This document shows, piece by piece, positions 33,481 to 42,444 of a stretch of 64,000 nt of DNA. Position numbers and translations under genes: made by a program. Within the stretch, counting starts at the first letter, position 1. Each line of letters begins with the position of its first letter. The stretch comes from DATBGO01 sp963785765. Lineage in GTDB: Bacteria > Actinomycetota > Actinomycetes > Streptosporangiales > Streptosporangiaceae. The DNA is taken from the NCBI GenBank assembly GCA_963785765.1, contig CAWAWM010000003.1:310001-374000 (forward strand), read 5' to 3'. Below the pieces are notes generated by a model, which did not search any database, was not told the origin of the DNA, and saw nothing but the letters and a program-made list of their open reading frames with translations.

Positions 33481-34041
33481 TTGTCACGCCGGACCGAACT
33501 GGCCGATGCCGCGATCACGACCCTGGCCAGGGACGGGATGCGCAATCTGACGCATCGCGCCGTCGACCGGACCGCGGGGCTGCCCGAGGGGTCGGCGTCC
33601 TACTACTTCCGAACGCGACAGGCCCTGCTGCAAGCCACCGTCGAGCGCCTGGCCGACCTGGACGCCGCCGAGATCCCGGCGCTGCCGTACCGCGACCTGG
33701 ACGCCTTCGCCCGCGCAGCCGCCGAAGTCGTGCAGGGCTGGCTGACCGGCGGGCGCGAGCGCCAGCTGGCCAGGTTCGAGCTGGCCCTGGAGGCGACCCG
33801 CCGGCCGGAGCTGCGTGCGGCCCTGGTGAGTTCAGGTGCCCGGGTCCGGGCCATGGTCGCGGACCTGTTCGCCGCCGCAGGTGTCAGCGAGCCCGGCCGC
33901 CGGGCCAGCGACTTCGCCGCATTCGTCGACGGGCTGCTGTTCGACCAGATCGCCGGGGCCGGCGCCCGCCAGCTGACCGGTGCGGAGCTGAGCGTGCTGA
34001 TCCGCGCGCTGCTCACCGCCGTGACGGCCAGCCACCCCTGA
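33481..34041 (+). CDS. TetR family transcriptional regulator
   Basis: A 186-residue repressor. The N-terminal HTH reads LADAAITTLARDGMRNLTHR then GLPEGSASYYFRTRQALLQA, the TetR recognition helix followed by the conserved YYHF-like block. The C-terminal ligand domain is helical, with no family name evident. The start is a TTG at 33481, 8 bases behind GAGGAGG. It probably represses itself and the divergent monooxygenase through the twin palindromes, with the enzyme's substrate as a likely inducer. Confidence 0.9.
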   Translation: MSRRTELADAAITTLARDGMRNLTHRAVDRTAGLPEGSASYYFRTRQALLQATVERLADLDAAEIPALPYRDLDAFARAAAEVVQGWLTGGRERQLARFELALEATRRPELRAALVSSGARVRAMVADLFAAAGVSEPGRRASDFAAFVDGLLFDQIAGAGARQLTGAELSVLIRALLTAVTASHP

Positions 34042-34099
34042 CGGCCGCCGCGACCTGGGGCGGACTTCGTTGCGGACGCAGCGGGGTTATGCTCCAGCG

Positions 34100-34471
34100 A
34101 TGGCTGAGGAAGTCGGACTCATCATCCAGGTGCCGCGTGACAGCGCGGTGGACCAGCAACTTCGCGAGGACCCGCCGCTAAGCGTTTCCAGCGGCCGGGC
34201 CGTGATTGAGCCGCTACCCGCGGACACCGAAGGCAGGCTCCTGCCGCCGCCTGCAGGTGAGGTGGTGCTGTCGGTCCTGTCGCCGGAGGCGTTGTCTCGC
34301 GAGGCCGAGGAGGCCAGCCGAGCGATCAAGGAGGCCGCCGACGATGGCGAACCGCTCGTCGTGCTGGTGACGGCCGCCGAGGAGCTACGCGAGGACGAGA
34401 TCTCGGCGGTACTGGACGCGGCCGTCCATACGCGGCGAGTCGTGCTCCTGCGAGTGCTGGGCGGCGTCTGA
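34100..34471 (+). CDS. Hypothetical acidic protein
   Basis: A 123-residue acidic protein (MAEEVGLIIQVPRDSAVDQQ ... EALSREAEEASRAIKEAADD ... REDEISAVLDAAVHTRRVVL). It has alternating strand/helix character, as in a small alpha/beta fold, and a C-terminal hydrophobic strand. No family is recognised. The ATG at 34100 starts 58 bases after tetR and could be in the same transcript. The codon pattern is strongly GC3-biased, which supports a real gene. Confidence 0.65.
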   Translation: MAEEVGLIIQVPRDSAVDQQLREDPPLSVSSGRAVIEPLPADTEGRLLPPPAGEVVLSVLSPEALSREAEEASRAIKEAADDGEPLVVLVTAAEELREDEISAVLDAAVHTRRVVLLRVLGGV

Positions 34472-34588
34472 CCGGCCCCGCCCGGGCCGAAGCCGGTCAT
34501 CTCGTCGACGGAAAGCACGACGCTGGTACCGGAAGCTCAATGAGCCACCGGCACCAGCGCGCTCAGTGCCGCCAGGATGCTGGCTGCT

Positions 34589-34625
34589 TACTTGCCGTCG
34601 GCCTCTTACTTGCCGTCGGCCTCGA
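34589..34625 (-). repeat. Tandem duplication of a gene end
   Basis: An 18-bp unit (TTACTTGCCGTCGGCCTC) occurs twice in a row at about 34588-34623. The unit contains the stop codon and last codons (ADGK, stop) of the SAP-domain gene, so the end of that gene has been duplicated; the first stop in frame is used. Confidence 0.7.
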
Positions 34626-35169
34626 CGAGGCGCTCGACGAGCTCGTCAACGTTCCCCGACTTGGGCAGGTTCCGCTTGGCCAGCAGATCGCTCAGCTCGG
34701 CCTTGGTCAGCCCTTCGTAACGGGCTCGGGCCCTGGCGTGCTCCCGCCTGGCCTGCTCGCGCTCGACCTTGCGGGCCTCAGCGGCCAGCTCTTTCTCCGC
34801 CTGCTCGGCCTGGGCCGCCTGCTTGCCCGCGGTCCGGTCGAACGACTCGGCCCGGTCACGCACGACGTCGCCGGCCGACTCGGCCCGCTCACGCACGACC
34901 GCGCCCGCCGACTCCGCCTGCTGACGGGCCACGCCGGACAGCGCGCCCGCCGCCTGCACCCACCTGACGGTCAGGTTGCGGTTCATCTCCACGGCCCGCT
35001 GAACGAGATCGAAGTAGCGCTCGACCGCAGGGACCAGATCGACCTCCGGCAGCACCGGAACCCGGTCAGCGAGCTTCCGAACGCCCCCCGTCCAGCGGTC
35101 AGCGGCCTTCTCCACCACGTTGCTCGCATGGCTAGCCGCCGCGCTGTATTGCCTGGTCATACTCGACAT
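34606..35169 (-). CDS. Coiled-coil protein with C-terminal SAP motif
   Basis: 187 residues. An N-terminal helical region (VPAVERYFDLVQRAVEMNRN then VRWVQAAGAL) resembles phasin-like helices. A long charged coiled coil follows (ESAGAVVRERAESAGDVVRD ... KELAAEARKVEREQARREH). The last 35 residues are a SAP-like DNA-binding motif (YEGLTKAELSDLLAKRNLP then GNVDELVERLV). It may link a structural granule or membrane layer to DNA, but that is inference. It is monocistronic. Confidence 0.75.
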   Translation of the reverse strand: MSSMTRQYSAAASHASNVVEKAADRWTGGVRKLADRVPVLPEVDLVPAVERYFDLVQRAVEMNRNLTVRWVQAAGALSGVARQQAESAGAVVRERAESAGDVVRDRAESFDRTAGKQAAQAEQAEKELAAEARKVEREQARREHARARARYEGLTKAELSDLLAKRNLPKSGNVDELVERLVEADGK

Positions 35170-35685
35170 GTCCTACCTCCGAGACGTCTGATTGATGCGC
35201 TTAGTATATCAAGCATGGGTGCGCAACATACCAAGCGCAGCGTGACCTGGGCCACTCTCCGGCCGGCCGCCGGGGAAGACCGCCGGCCGCCGGGGAAGTG
35301 CTCCGGCTCACCAGGGCGGCGCGCCGGCTGCCGGGATCAACGTCTTCCTGCCTGCCCAAATCACCACGGCCCAAGTCACCACGGCCAAGTCCCGTCCGGT
35401 GAGCGCGGTCCCGTCGTGAGCGCGGTGACCAGCCTGCCCGTGCCTGGCGCCGAGCAAGCCCTGGCGCACCGGAAAGGTGACCAGTGACTACTTCCACCCA
35501 GGATGCGGCTCAAACGTGGCCGGCCTGATGACCGGCGCCGGCCTGCGGTTCAGCTACGGCTGGAAGCCAGGTACCAGGCGCACGGGCGGTGCGCCGGGAG
35601 CAGCCCCGGCGCACCGCCCTCGGCGGCGGGCCTGGCGGCCCGGCCGGGCGCGGCGGAGCCGGGTCCGGCCGGACGGCTACCGGCC
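35170..35685. other. Gap between SAP-domain gene and M50 protease
   Basis: No convincing gene; the frames here are low-complexity. It holds a short direct repeat CCGGCCGCCGGGGAAG (two copies near 35260-35300) and a second pair, CCCAAGTCACCACGG-like units, near 35355-35390. A strong hairpin at 35584-35619 closes the protease gene. Confidence 0.5.
35584..35619 (-). terminator. Perfect 15-bp hairpin terminator
   Basis: GGGCGGTGCGCCGGG (35584-35598) pairs perfectly with CCCGGCGCACCGCCC (35605-35619) over a 6-base loop, 66 bases beyond the protease stop on the minus strand. Confidence 0.75.
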
Positions 35686-36486
35686 TCAGCGGACCAGCCA
35701 GCGGGCGCTGACGGCGAGGGCGGCCACGGCAACCACGCCGAAGATCATGACCCAGGCTCCGCCTGGCACCGCCGTCAGGCGGGCCAGCTGGTCGGCATCC
35801 GAGCGCCGGGTCCGGCCGCGCCGCCGCTCGCGGCGCAGCTCGATCACCGGCCGCACGCTGCCCAGCAGCAGGAACCAGGTCATCGCGTAGCCGAACCCGG
35901 CCTGCACCACGGCCGGAGCGAACAGGCAGACCGCGGCGATCGCGCCCGCGGTGACCAGCACGGCCAGCATGCCGTAGACGTTGCGGATCGCGACCGCCAG
36001 CGCGGCCAGCAGCACCAGGCTGAGCAGGAGCATTCCGGTGAGGTGCCCGACCGCCAGGAGCGCCGCCGCGCCCAGGCCCAGCAGCGACGGCGCCGGATAG
36101 CCGGCCGCGGTGGTAAGCGCGATGCCCGGACCGTCCGCCCGGCCCGCCGAGACAGTCTCGCCGGCGGTATCGCGGTACAGCCTGACCCCGGCCAGGCGGC
36201 GGCCGGTGGCCAGCGCCACCAGCGCATGACCGCCTTCGTGCACGATCGTCACCACGGTCCGCGCCCGCGGCCAGGCCCGGGAGGAGGCCACGACCGCCAG
36301 CGCGAGCACACCAGTGCCCAGCACCAGCCAGCGCGGCGGCAGCGGCTGGGTGGTGAACGCGTGGTGCCACAGGCCATCGGCGCGCTGCCCCAGGTCGCCC
36401 AGGACCGCGGACAGCCGGTGCGGCGAGCCGCCGATGTGGCGCGGCGCCTGGCCCAGCCGCGCCAGGTCCGTTCGTTGCCCTGACAT
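35686..36486 (-). CDS. M50 family membrane metalloprotease
   Basis: A 266-residue intramembrane zinc protease homologue of the short M50B type. The zinc motif HEGGH lies at residues 83-87 within IVHEGGHALVALATGRRL, where the helix is embedded. Four or five further hydrophobic helices follow (LGLGAAALLAVGHLTGMLLL, VYGMLAVLVTAGAIAAVCLF). The ATG at 36486 (MSGQRTDLARL) is preferred over longer low-complexity starts. There is no PDZ domain. Such proteins usually cut membrane-bound regulators; the target is unknown. Confidence 0.85.
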   Translation of the reverse strand: MSGQRTDLARLGQAPRHIGGSPHRLSAVLGDLGQRADGLWHHAFTTQPLPPRWLVLGTGVLALAVVASSRAWPRARTVVTIVHEGGHALVALATGRRLAGVRLYRDTAGETVSAGRADGPGIALTTAAGYPAPSLLGLGAAALLAVGHLTGMLLLSLVLLAALAVAIRNVYGMLAVLVTAGAIAAVCLFAPAVVQAGFGYAMTWFLLLGSVRPVIELRRERRRGRTRRSDADQLARLTAVPGGAWVMIFGVVAVAALAVSARWLVR

Positions 36487-36695
36487 CCGCCCTGCCCTGA
36501 GGTTCGCGGCGGCGCGGTGGTCCCGGCGCCCGTCGCCCAGGGTAGGCGAGTGCCGCCCCCGCCCGGACATTGTTCGGCGCCGGATCTCATCGGGGATCAG
36601 CGGCGGCCGGCCAGAAGCCAGCACGACAGGCACGCCGGAAGCCGGGGCGACGAATCCGCCCGCCCCGAAAGGCACCGCCGGGCCGGGGTGGTGAG

Positions 36696-37610
36696 CTATG
36701 GGCCGCTCGGCTGCCCGTCGGTGCTGTCAGCGATGCCCGGGGGGACGACCTTGCCCTGCTCGATTTCCTCGGACAGTTGCTCCTTCGCGATCAGCGCTCC
36801 CTCGTCGAGCACGCCGGAGCCGGCCGCCCGGGAGATGACGTCGCCGCCCCGGCCGCGCAGCACCATCGCGAAGCCCACGGCGATCAGCGCGCCCGCGATC
36901 GGCCCCACGACGTACACCCAGTAGCTCGTCCAGTCACCACTGACCAGGGCCGGGCCGAAGGAGCGGGCCGGGTTCATCGACACGCCGCTGACCGGCGCGG
37001 CCCACAGCCCGGCCAGGGCGATGTAGCCGCCGACGCCGAGCGCGGCGATCGCACCCACGTTCTGCGCCGCGGACGCGGTACCCAAGATCACGCTCACCAG
37101 CAGCGCGGTGAGCACGATCTCCATCAGCAGCGCCTGCCAGCTCTTATACCCGGCGCCCGGCAGCGTCGCCCCGAGATGCTCGATGTTCCCGAACACCAGC
37201 CGCAGAAACAGGCAGGCCAGCGCCGCGCCGACGAGCTGGATGACGATGTAGCCGGGAACGCGCGTCCACGGGAAGTCCCCGCGCAGCGCGAACGCCAGCG
37301 ACACCGCCGGGTTCAGGTGCGCGCCGGACACCGCGCCCATGAACAAGATGATCCCCATCACGGTCAGGCCCGGGGCGACGACCGCCGCCGACAGGCTGAT
37401 CTGCCCCTTCGCGTGCAGGAGCCCGCCCCCGGCGGCGGCCAGCACCAACGCGAAGGTACCCAGCAACTCCGAGAACAGCCGGCGCCATTCCCGGCGCGGG
37501 TTATCGAAATCCTTCCGGTTACCGAACTCGAGTATGAGCATGTGGCGCGTGCGCGGGAAGGCTGTCTCCAGCACCGCCGGGTCGACCTTCGGGACCGTTG
37601 TGCCGCTCAC
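36696..37610 (-). CDS. Aquaporin/glycerol-facilitator family channel
   Basis: About 304 residues. It has six membrane helices and the two NPA half-helices, seen as SGAHLNPAVSLAFAL and SGVSMNPARSFGPALVSG. The residues next to the second NPA (Ala-Arg-Ser) are those of the pore arginine. The N-terminus has a soluble extension of about 50 residues (start GTG at 37610, or further upstream at 37706; uncertain) and the C-terminus an acidic tail (EQLSEEIEQGKVV). It conducts water or small neutral solutes such as glycerol. Confidence 0.9.
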   Translation of the reverse strand: MSGTTVPKVDPAVLETAFPRTRHMLILEFGNRKDFDNPRREWRRLFSELLGTFALVLAAAGGGLLHAKGQISLSAAVVAPGLTVMGIILFMGAVSGAHLNPAVSLAFALRGDFPWTRVPGYIVIQLVGAALACLFLRLVFGNIEHLGATLPGAGYKSWQALLMEIVLTALLVSVILGTASAAQNVGAIAALGVGGYIALAGLWAAPVSGVSMNPARSFGPALVSGDWTSYWVYVVGPIAGALIAVGFAMVLRGRGGDVISRAAGSGVLDEGALIAKEQLSEEIEQGKVVPPGIADSTDGQPSGP

Positions 37611-38007
37611 CGCCCGCGCCCCCGTGCGGTCCCGTGCTCCGCGGGACCGGCTGTCCAGCTCACCGGCACGTTGCCTGTCATGCGTCGGTCCTTTCGCCAA
37701 GCGCACCCAGGGTGCTTCACACGTTACTGGAATCTACTGCTCGCCCTGCGGCAACTCGGGCCGGTAATAGGACGGCCGGGCCGAGGCAGCCGGCGGGCTG
37801 TCGCGGCTTCCAGCGCCGGCGGCCCCGGCGGTGTGACGCACCGCTGCCTGCTGCGGGTTCCCGGGCCGAAGGTCCCTGCGGGCGGGACGATTGACCGGTT
37901 CGAGCCGGAACTCGCACGGCTTACGCTCCGAATAGAAGAGTGCGCATTGACCGTTTGCCCCCGCGGCATTCGGCGGCGGCCCGATACAACCTTGGAAAGG
38001 GGCCGTC
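37611..38007. other. Divergent region between aquaporin and acyltransferase
   Basis: No gene is supported. The open frames that cross it are antisense or low-complexity. It must hold the promoters of both flanking genes; no clear motif stands out. TTGGAAAGGGG just before the ATG at 38008 is the acyltransferase ribosome site. If aquaporin starts at 37706 the gap is about 300 bases. Confidence 0.5.
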
Positions 38008-39418
38008 ATGGACCGGCTGAACTCACTGGACGCCGTATTCCTCGACGCCGAGGACGAGGACCGGCACACATCGATGGCGATCGCGTCGATCGCGGTATTC
38101 GAGGGTCCGTCTCCGTCCTACGAGGAGGTTCTCGCCTTCCTCGCCGGCCGGTTGCCGCTCGTGCCCCGCTACCGGCAGAAGCTCCGCATGGTGCCGTTCC
38201 GCCTGGGGCGGCCGGTCTGGGTTGAGGACCCGGCCTTTGACCTTCGTTACCACGTCCGCCGGACCGCGCTGGTGGCGCCGGGCGGGGACGAGCAACTCGC
38301 CCGGCTGATGGAGCGGGTGATGTCCCAGCGGCTCGACCGCGATCATCCGCTATGGGAGTACTGGATGGTCGAGGGGCTAGCCCAGGGCCAGTGGGCGCTG
38401 ATCTCAAAGTTCCACCACTGCATGGTCGACGGGGTCTCGGCCACCGACCTGTACCGGGTCATCCTCGACTTCACGCCCGAACCTTCAGCGCCCGCCGCCG
38501 ACAACCGGGTCGCGGGCGCCGAGCCGTCGCCGCTCCTGCTGGCCGCTCAGGCCGCGCTGGACATCGCCCTGATCCCGCTGCGCGGAGCCGCCGCGCTGAG
38601 CAGCGTTGCGGCCGATCCAGGCCGCGCCGTCCGGCAAGCGACCGACACGGCCCGGGCCGCCGCCAAGCTGGCCCCGTCTTTGTGGCCAGCCACGGGGTCG
38701 TCCTTGAGCGGGCCCATTGGCCAGCAACGGCGCTACCTCTGGGCCCGGGCGTCGCTGGACGATGTCAAGACGATCAAGCGCGAGCTGGGCGGCACCGTGA
38801 ACGACGTCGTCCTGGCCGCGATCAGTGGCGGTTTCCGGGCGCTGCTGCTCGCGCGCGGCGAGGAACCTGAAGCTCATAAGGTCCCGTCACTGGTTCCGGT
38901 TTCCGTCCGGGCCCCGGGTGAGGAGAGCATCTACGAGAACCGGGTGTCAGCGGTCGTCGCCAATCTCCCGGTTCATGTAGCCGATCCGGTGGAACGGCTC
39001 GCGGCAGTCCAGGCCGAGCTGACGGCCCTGAAGGCGAGCAACGAGGCGATCCTCGGCGAGGAGCTGGTCACCCTGGGCGGCTACACGCTGTTCCCGCTGA
39101 TGTCGCAGGGCATCCGGCTCGCGTTCGCGCTGCCGCAGCGGGAGATCGTCACGGTCACCACCAACGTGCCAGGCCCCCGCCAGCCGCTCTACGGGATGGG
39201 CCGCCCGGCTCGTGGAGATCATCCCCTACGTGCCGATCGCGACGACGGTCCGCACCGCCGTAGCGATCTTCACCTACTGCGACAACGTCACCTTCGGGGT
39301 CACCGGCGACCTTGCGGCGAATCCAGACCTCGAGGTGCTGGCCCGCGGCATCGAGGACGGCCTCGCCGAGCTCCTGGAAGCCGCCAGGCACCACCACCGG
39401 CCCGAGCAGGGCGGGTAA
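38008..39418 (+). pseudogene. WS/DGAT wax ester synthase/diacylglycerol acyltransferase, one frameshift
   Basis: About 469 residues after correction. The start MDRLNSLDAVFLDAEDEDRH, the catalytic HHxxxDG as KFHHCMVDGVSATDLY, and NDVVLAAISGGFRALLL are all normal. It makes triacylglycerol or wax ester from acyl-CoA. Near 39200 the sense shifts: GPRQPLYGMG continues in another frame as VEIIPYVPIATTVRTAVAIF and GVTGDLAANPDLEVLARGIE, ending at a TAA at 39416-39418. One extra C in GGCCGCCCGGCTC explains the break. As written, translation does not stop but runs on in the frame of the next gene, giving a 711-residue fusion. Confidence 0.85.
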
Positions 39419-40143
39419 TGGGCCTGGCCCGGTCGCTGCAGCCGCTGGCATACGTGCTGGCGCCGGTGCTGATCTACCAGGGCCACCGATTGCGGCGCCG
39501 GATTCCGAGGCTGCCGGAGGCGGCCGATCCGGCCGGGACGGCGGTCGGCGCTACCCCTGCAGTGCGGCTGGCCGTATTCGGTGATTCCACCGCGGCTGGC
39601 GTAGGCGCCGCCTGCCACCAGGAGGCGCTGGCGGGCATGCTCGGCGCGGCCATCGCCCGGCGAACCGGCCGCGCGGTGTCCTGGCGGGCAGTGGCCCGCG
39701 GCGGCGTCACCTCACGGACGGCGCGCGACCTGGTGCCGGACCTGGTCGAGGGCAGCTGGCGGCCGGACATTGTCGTGGTCCTGATCGGAGTCAATGACCT
39801 GAAGAACATGCGTCGGCTCCGCGACTGGGATCACGACATCCCGGCCCTGCTGGCCGCGATCGGCGACAGAGGCGACGGCGTTCCGGTCATCGTCTGCGGG
39901 ATGGCGCCGGTGAGCCGGTTCCCCGCGCTGCCGCAGCCGATGCGGGCCGTGATGGCCGTGCGGGCCCGGGCGATGGACCACACGCTGCGCCGGGCAGCCG
40001 CAGGCCGGCACGTGCCAGTGGACCCTCAGATGATCGGCAGCGGCTTCTTCGCTGCGGATGGCTTCCATCCGTCCAGCCGGGGCTACCGCGCCTGGGCTGA
40101 CGCGCTCGCCGGCCCGGTCGCCCTGGCCGTCGCGGTCGCCTGA
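39418..40143 (+). CDS. SGNH/GDSL-family hydrolase
   Basis: A 241-residue esterase. After an N-terminal hydrophobic anchor (LQPLAYVLAPVLIYQGHRL) come the SGNH blocks: VFGDSTAAGVG (nucleophile Ser), VARGGVTSRTARD (Gly), VVVLIGVNDL (Asn), and FAADGFHPSSRGY (Asp/His). Its ATG overlaps the TAA of the corrected acyltransferase (TAATG), so the two are translationally coupled and probably act on the same lipid pool. As sequenced, the acyltransferase frame reads straight into it. Confidence 0.88.
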   Translation: MGLARSLQPLAYVLAPVLIYQGHRLRRRIPRLPEAADPAGTAVGATPAVRLAVFGDSTAAGVGAACHQEALAGMLGAAIARRTGRAVSWRAVARGGVTSRTARDLVPDLVEGSWRPDIVVVLIGVNDLKNMRRLRDWDHDIPALLAAIGDRGDGVPVIVCGMAPVSRFPALPQPMRAVMAVRARAMDHTLRRAAAGRHVPVDPQMIGSGFFAADGFHPSSRGYRAWADALAGPVALAVAVA

Positions 40144-40193
40144 CCACGAGAGCCCGTCCGGACGGCCGCCAGGCGGATCCCAGGATGGAGCGT

Positions 40194-40736
40194 ATGGTCG
40201 CATCCATGGCACTCACCGGACGGAAGGCGCTCCTCCTCGCGGCTGACGACTTCGAGGACTCCGAACTGCTCTACCCGCTCTACCGCCTGCGCGAGGCGGA
40301 GGTGACGGTGACCGTCGCGGGCCTCGATGGCCAGCCGGTCACCGGCAAAAAGGGACACGGGCCAGTCGCTGTCGACACCACCGTCGACCGGGTCGCCGCC
40401 GCCGATTTCGACGCCCTGGTCATCCCAGGCGGGTACGCGCCGGACAAGCTGCGGCGCTCGGAGGCCGTGCTAGCCCTGGTCCGGGCGTTCGATGAGGAAG
40501 GCAAGCCGGTCGCCTTCATCTGCCATGCGGGCTGGGTGCCGATCTCAGCGAAGATCCTCAACGGCCGGCGCGCGACCAGCGTGGCAGCGATCCGCGACGA
40601 CATGGTCAACGCCGGCGTCGACTGGGTAGACGAAGCCACCGTGGTTGATGGCAACCTCATCTCGGCCCGGACCCCGGCCGACCTCGGGCCCTGGATGAAG
40701 GCACTGCTGGCGGCGCTGGAGAAGACCGGAAATTAG
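40194..40736 (+). CDS. DJ-1/PfpI family protein
   Basis: A 180-residue protein of the PfpI branch. It shows ALLLAADDFEDSELLYPLYR (with the Glu that pairs with the nucleophile), DALVIPGGYAPDKLR, and the nucleophile elbow PVAFICHAGWVPIS with Cys followed by His. The C-terminal segment VDEATVVDGNLISARTPADL is typical. Members act as glyoxalase III, deglycase or intracellular peptidase; the exact activity is not shown. The ATG at 40194 has AGGA eight bases upstream; an ATG at 40206 is an alternative. Confidence 0.9.
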   Translation: MVASMALTGRKALLLAADDFEDSELLYPLYRLREAEVTVTVAGLDGQPVTGKKGHGPVAVDTTVDRVAAADFDALVIPGGYAPDKLRRSEAVLALVRAFDEEGKPVAFICHAGWVPISAKILNGRRATSVAAIRDDMVNAGVDWVDEATVVDGNLISARTPADLGPWMKALLAALEKTGN

Positions 40737-40875
40737 TTCCCCATCTGGCAGCAGCCAGGCCGCGCAGTTCAGGGGAAGTGCGGCTAACGGGCCCGCCGTT
40801 CGATGGTGGGCAAGCTCGCGGCGGTGTGCGCCGGGCGGCGGCGAGCGCGGATAACTGGCAGTGCACTTCACATAG

Positions 40876-41259
40876 TCAGTTGATGCTGAGCAGTATCCGG
40901 TTGATCAGTTCTTCGAGCAGCGCAGTCTCGAAGGCGTCGCTGCCCCGGCGATAGATGTCGCGATCACCTTCCACCAGTGCTGAACTGATCCGCCAGCCGC
41001 CCGCCACCGGGCTGAACTCGGCTGCGTAGATGCCGTGACCTGTCCAGCTCCGGTACAGGGACAACCGCTGTCCCTCGACGACGGCGTGCCATCTGTCATC
41101 CATGTCGGCCGACTTATGGCCGCGCCGGATAAGGACCCAGTCCTCGTCGGACCACAGGCGATCCGGCGGCGGAAAGCTCTGGGCAGCGGTCAGCGGCACC
41201 AAGCCGCGCACACCGGCTTGGGATACCGGCAGTTCTTCTGGCACGACATCAGCATGCAC
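40876..41259 (-). CDS. Hypothetical protein
   Basis: A 127-residue protein (GTG start at 41259, VHADVVPEELPVSQAGVRGL). The middle reads DRLWSDEDWVLIRRGHKSAD and WHAVVEGQRLSLYRSWTGHG, and the end FETALLEELINRILLSIN. The Trp/strand pattern suggests a small beta-rich domain. No family is recognised. The reading frame stays open upstream of 41259, but there it turns into low-complexity sequence antisense to nothing known, so I stop at the GTG. Confidence 0.6.
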   Translation of the reverse strand: MHADVVPEELPVSQAGVRGLVPLTAAQSFPPPDRLWSDEDWVLIRRGHKSADMDDRWHAVVEGQRLSLYRSWTGHGIYAAEFSPVAGGWRISSALVEGDRDIYRRGSDAFETALLEELINRILLSIN

Positions 41260-41374
41260 GACAAAGTGGCCCCGCCGAACGCCCAGTTGCGTGGCCGCCC
41301 GTTCCGACCTCCGGTCACGCCGGTTTGGGAAGTGCCGCGGCGGCGGTGGCTCCGGTACGTGCCCACGGTGCTGG

Positions 41375-41572
41375 TAGCAGTCCGGCCGCCGGCGTGCGGG
41401 CAGCGAGCCGGCCAGGGACGGCGGCAGCGATGTTGGCGAGCACCAGCGCGGCGAGCGCAACGAGGATCGGCGGCAGGACCGGAACCGTGGGCTCAGGAAC
41501 GGCGTATATCGCCTGGGCGAACAGGACCCACAGCCGGCGCCCGAGGGCGACTCCTGCCGGGACGCCAACATG
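41375..41572 (-). pseudogene. FtsX-like ABC permease, C-terminal remnant
   Basis: About 66 codons read VGVPAGVALGRRLWVLFAQA, then PILVALAALVLANIAAAVPG, then RLAARTPAAGLL, the last two helices and end of an FtsX/MacB-type ABC permease. Nothing upstream in the same frame continues the domain and there is no stop at the natural end, so this is a fragment. It shows that a transporter gene once lay here, just left of the AsnC island. Confidence 0.65.
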
Positions 41573-41724
41573 GCGGCCTGGGCCGCGCCAGCGCCTGCCG
41601 GGAACAAGCGCAGCAACTCGCGGGCACTTTCGTGCTAACCGGATCGGCCGGCGCAGTACAACGGCCCTATCATGGTTGCCGTCCAACCACGAGCCTCTGC
41701 CGACCGGACCCCGATTGGAATCGC

Positions 41725-42234
41725 GTGGCCAGAACCGGCCAGCCTCCGGATGGCTACGAACCGGGGAATTCGCGCGCCAGGAGCCGGCGCGTCGATGACC
41801 TTGACCGCCGGATCATCAAGATCCTTCAGGCTGACGGCCGGCTCAGCAATACCGAGATCGCCCGGGCCCTGGAGATCACCGAGACGACGGTGCGCAAGCG
41901 GATCGCCCGCCTCCTTGACGAGCGCTTGATCAGCATCGTGGCTGTGCCGACCCCCGAGGCGTCGGGGATGAACTTGTCGGCCATCATCGGAGTCTCTGTC
42001 GAACTGACTGCGATCCACCAGGTGGCCGACGCCATCCGGAGCTATCCGGAGGTCCGTTACGTCGGGATGTCGGCAGGCAGGTACGACCTCATGGTCGAGG
42101 CGTTCTTCACCGACCAGGAGCACCTGCTGGATTTCGTCACCGACAAGCTCGGCGGCCTGCCGGGGATCACCAACCTGGAAACGTCGATCATCCTCAAGGT
42201 GGTCAAGTTCTCCTACGAGTGGGAGATCTCCTAG
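41725..42234 (+). CDS. Lrp/AsnC family regulator 1
   Basis: About 169 residues. The HTH (LDRRIIKILQADGRLSNTEI then LEITETTVRKRIARLLDE) is followed by the RAM ligand domain (VRYVGMSAGRYDLMVEAFFT ... KVVKFSYEWEIS). It is strikingly similar to regulator 2 at 53547-54059, sharing IVAVPTP, LSAIIG, EVRYVG and KFSYEWEI, so the two are recent paralogues. The GTG at 41725 is the best start before the HTH. It lies upstream of and in line with the APC permease operon, which it probably controls. Confidence 0.88.
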   Translation: MARTGQPPDGYEPGNSRARSRRVDDLDRRIIKILQADGRLSNTEIARALEITETTVRKRIARLLDERLISIVAVPTPEASGMNLSAIIGVSVELTAIHQVADAIRSYPEVRYVGMSAGRYDLMVEAFFTDQEHLLDFVTDKLGGLPGITNLETSIILKVVKFSYEWEIS

Positions 42235-42310
42235 CTCAGCCGACGGCGGCAGCTCGGGCCGAAAGCGGCGGGCCCGGCCAGCCGCTGCCGCGCAGTCCGC
42301 TATCGGCCCT

Positions 42311-42388
42311 GAATCGAGATTCGGCTCCATCTAGTCGGCCAGTGCGCCAAACCAACAGTTTGGATGCAAAGTCATTGTCTATTTCGAA
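42311..42388. promoter_or_regulatory. Palindromes upstream of the first permease operon
   Basis: Three small palindromes lie between AsnC 1 and the permease: GAATC-GA-GATTC (42311-42322), CCAAAC-CAACA-GTTTGG (42347-42363) and TTCGAA (42383-42388). The first and third share the GATTCGA/TTCGAA core with the inverted repeat in front of AsnC 2. Lrp-type dimers could bind them; this is inference. Confidence 0.4.
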
Positions 42389-42444
42389 CTGAACCCGTAC
42401 CATCCGATCAAGCCGGAGATCGCTCTCTACCGCCGGAGGCCCTC

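Noticed and set aside
36570..38225. 551-codon plus-strand open frame
   Set aside because: Antisense to the aquaporin gene; low-complexity Arg/Pro/His composition and no recognisable fold.
38008..40143. A genuine bifunctional acyltransferase-esterase fusion
   Set aside because: The joined part between the two domains is Arg/Pro-rich nonsense, while the +1 frame restores the normal acyltransferase end and a TAATG overlap.
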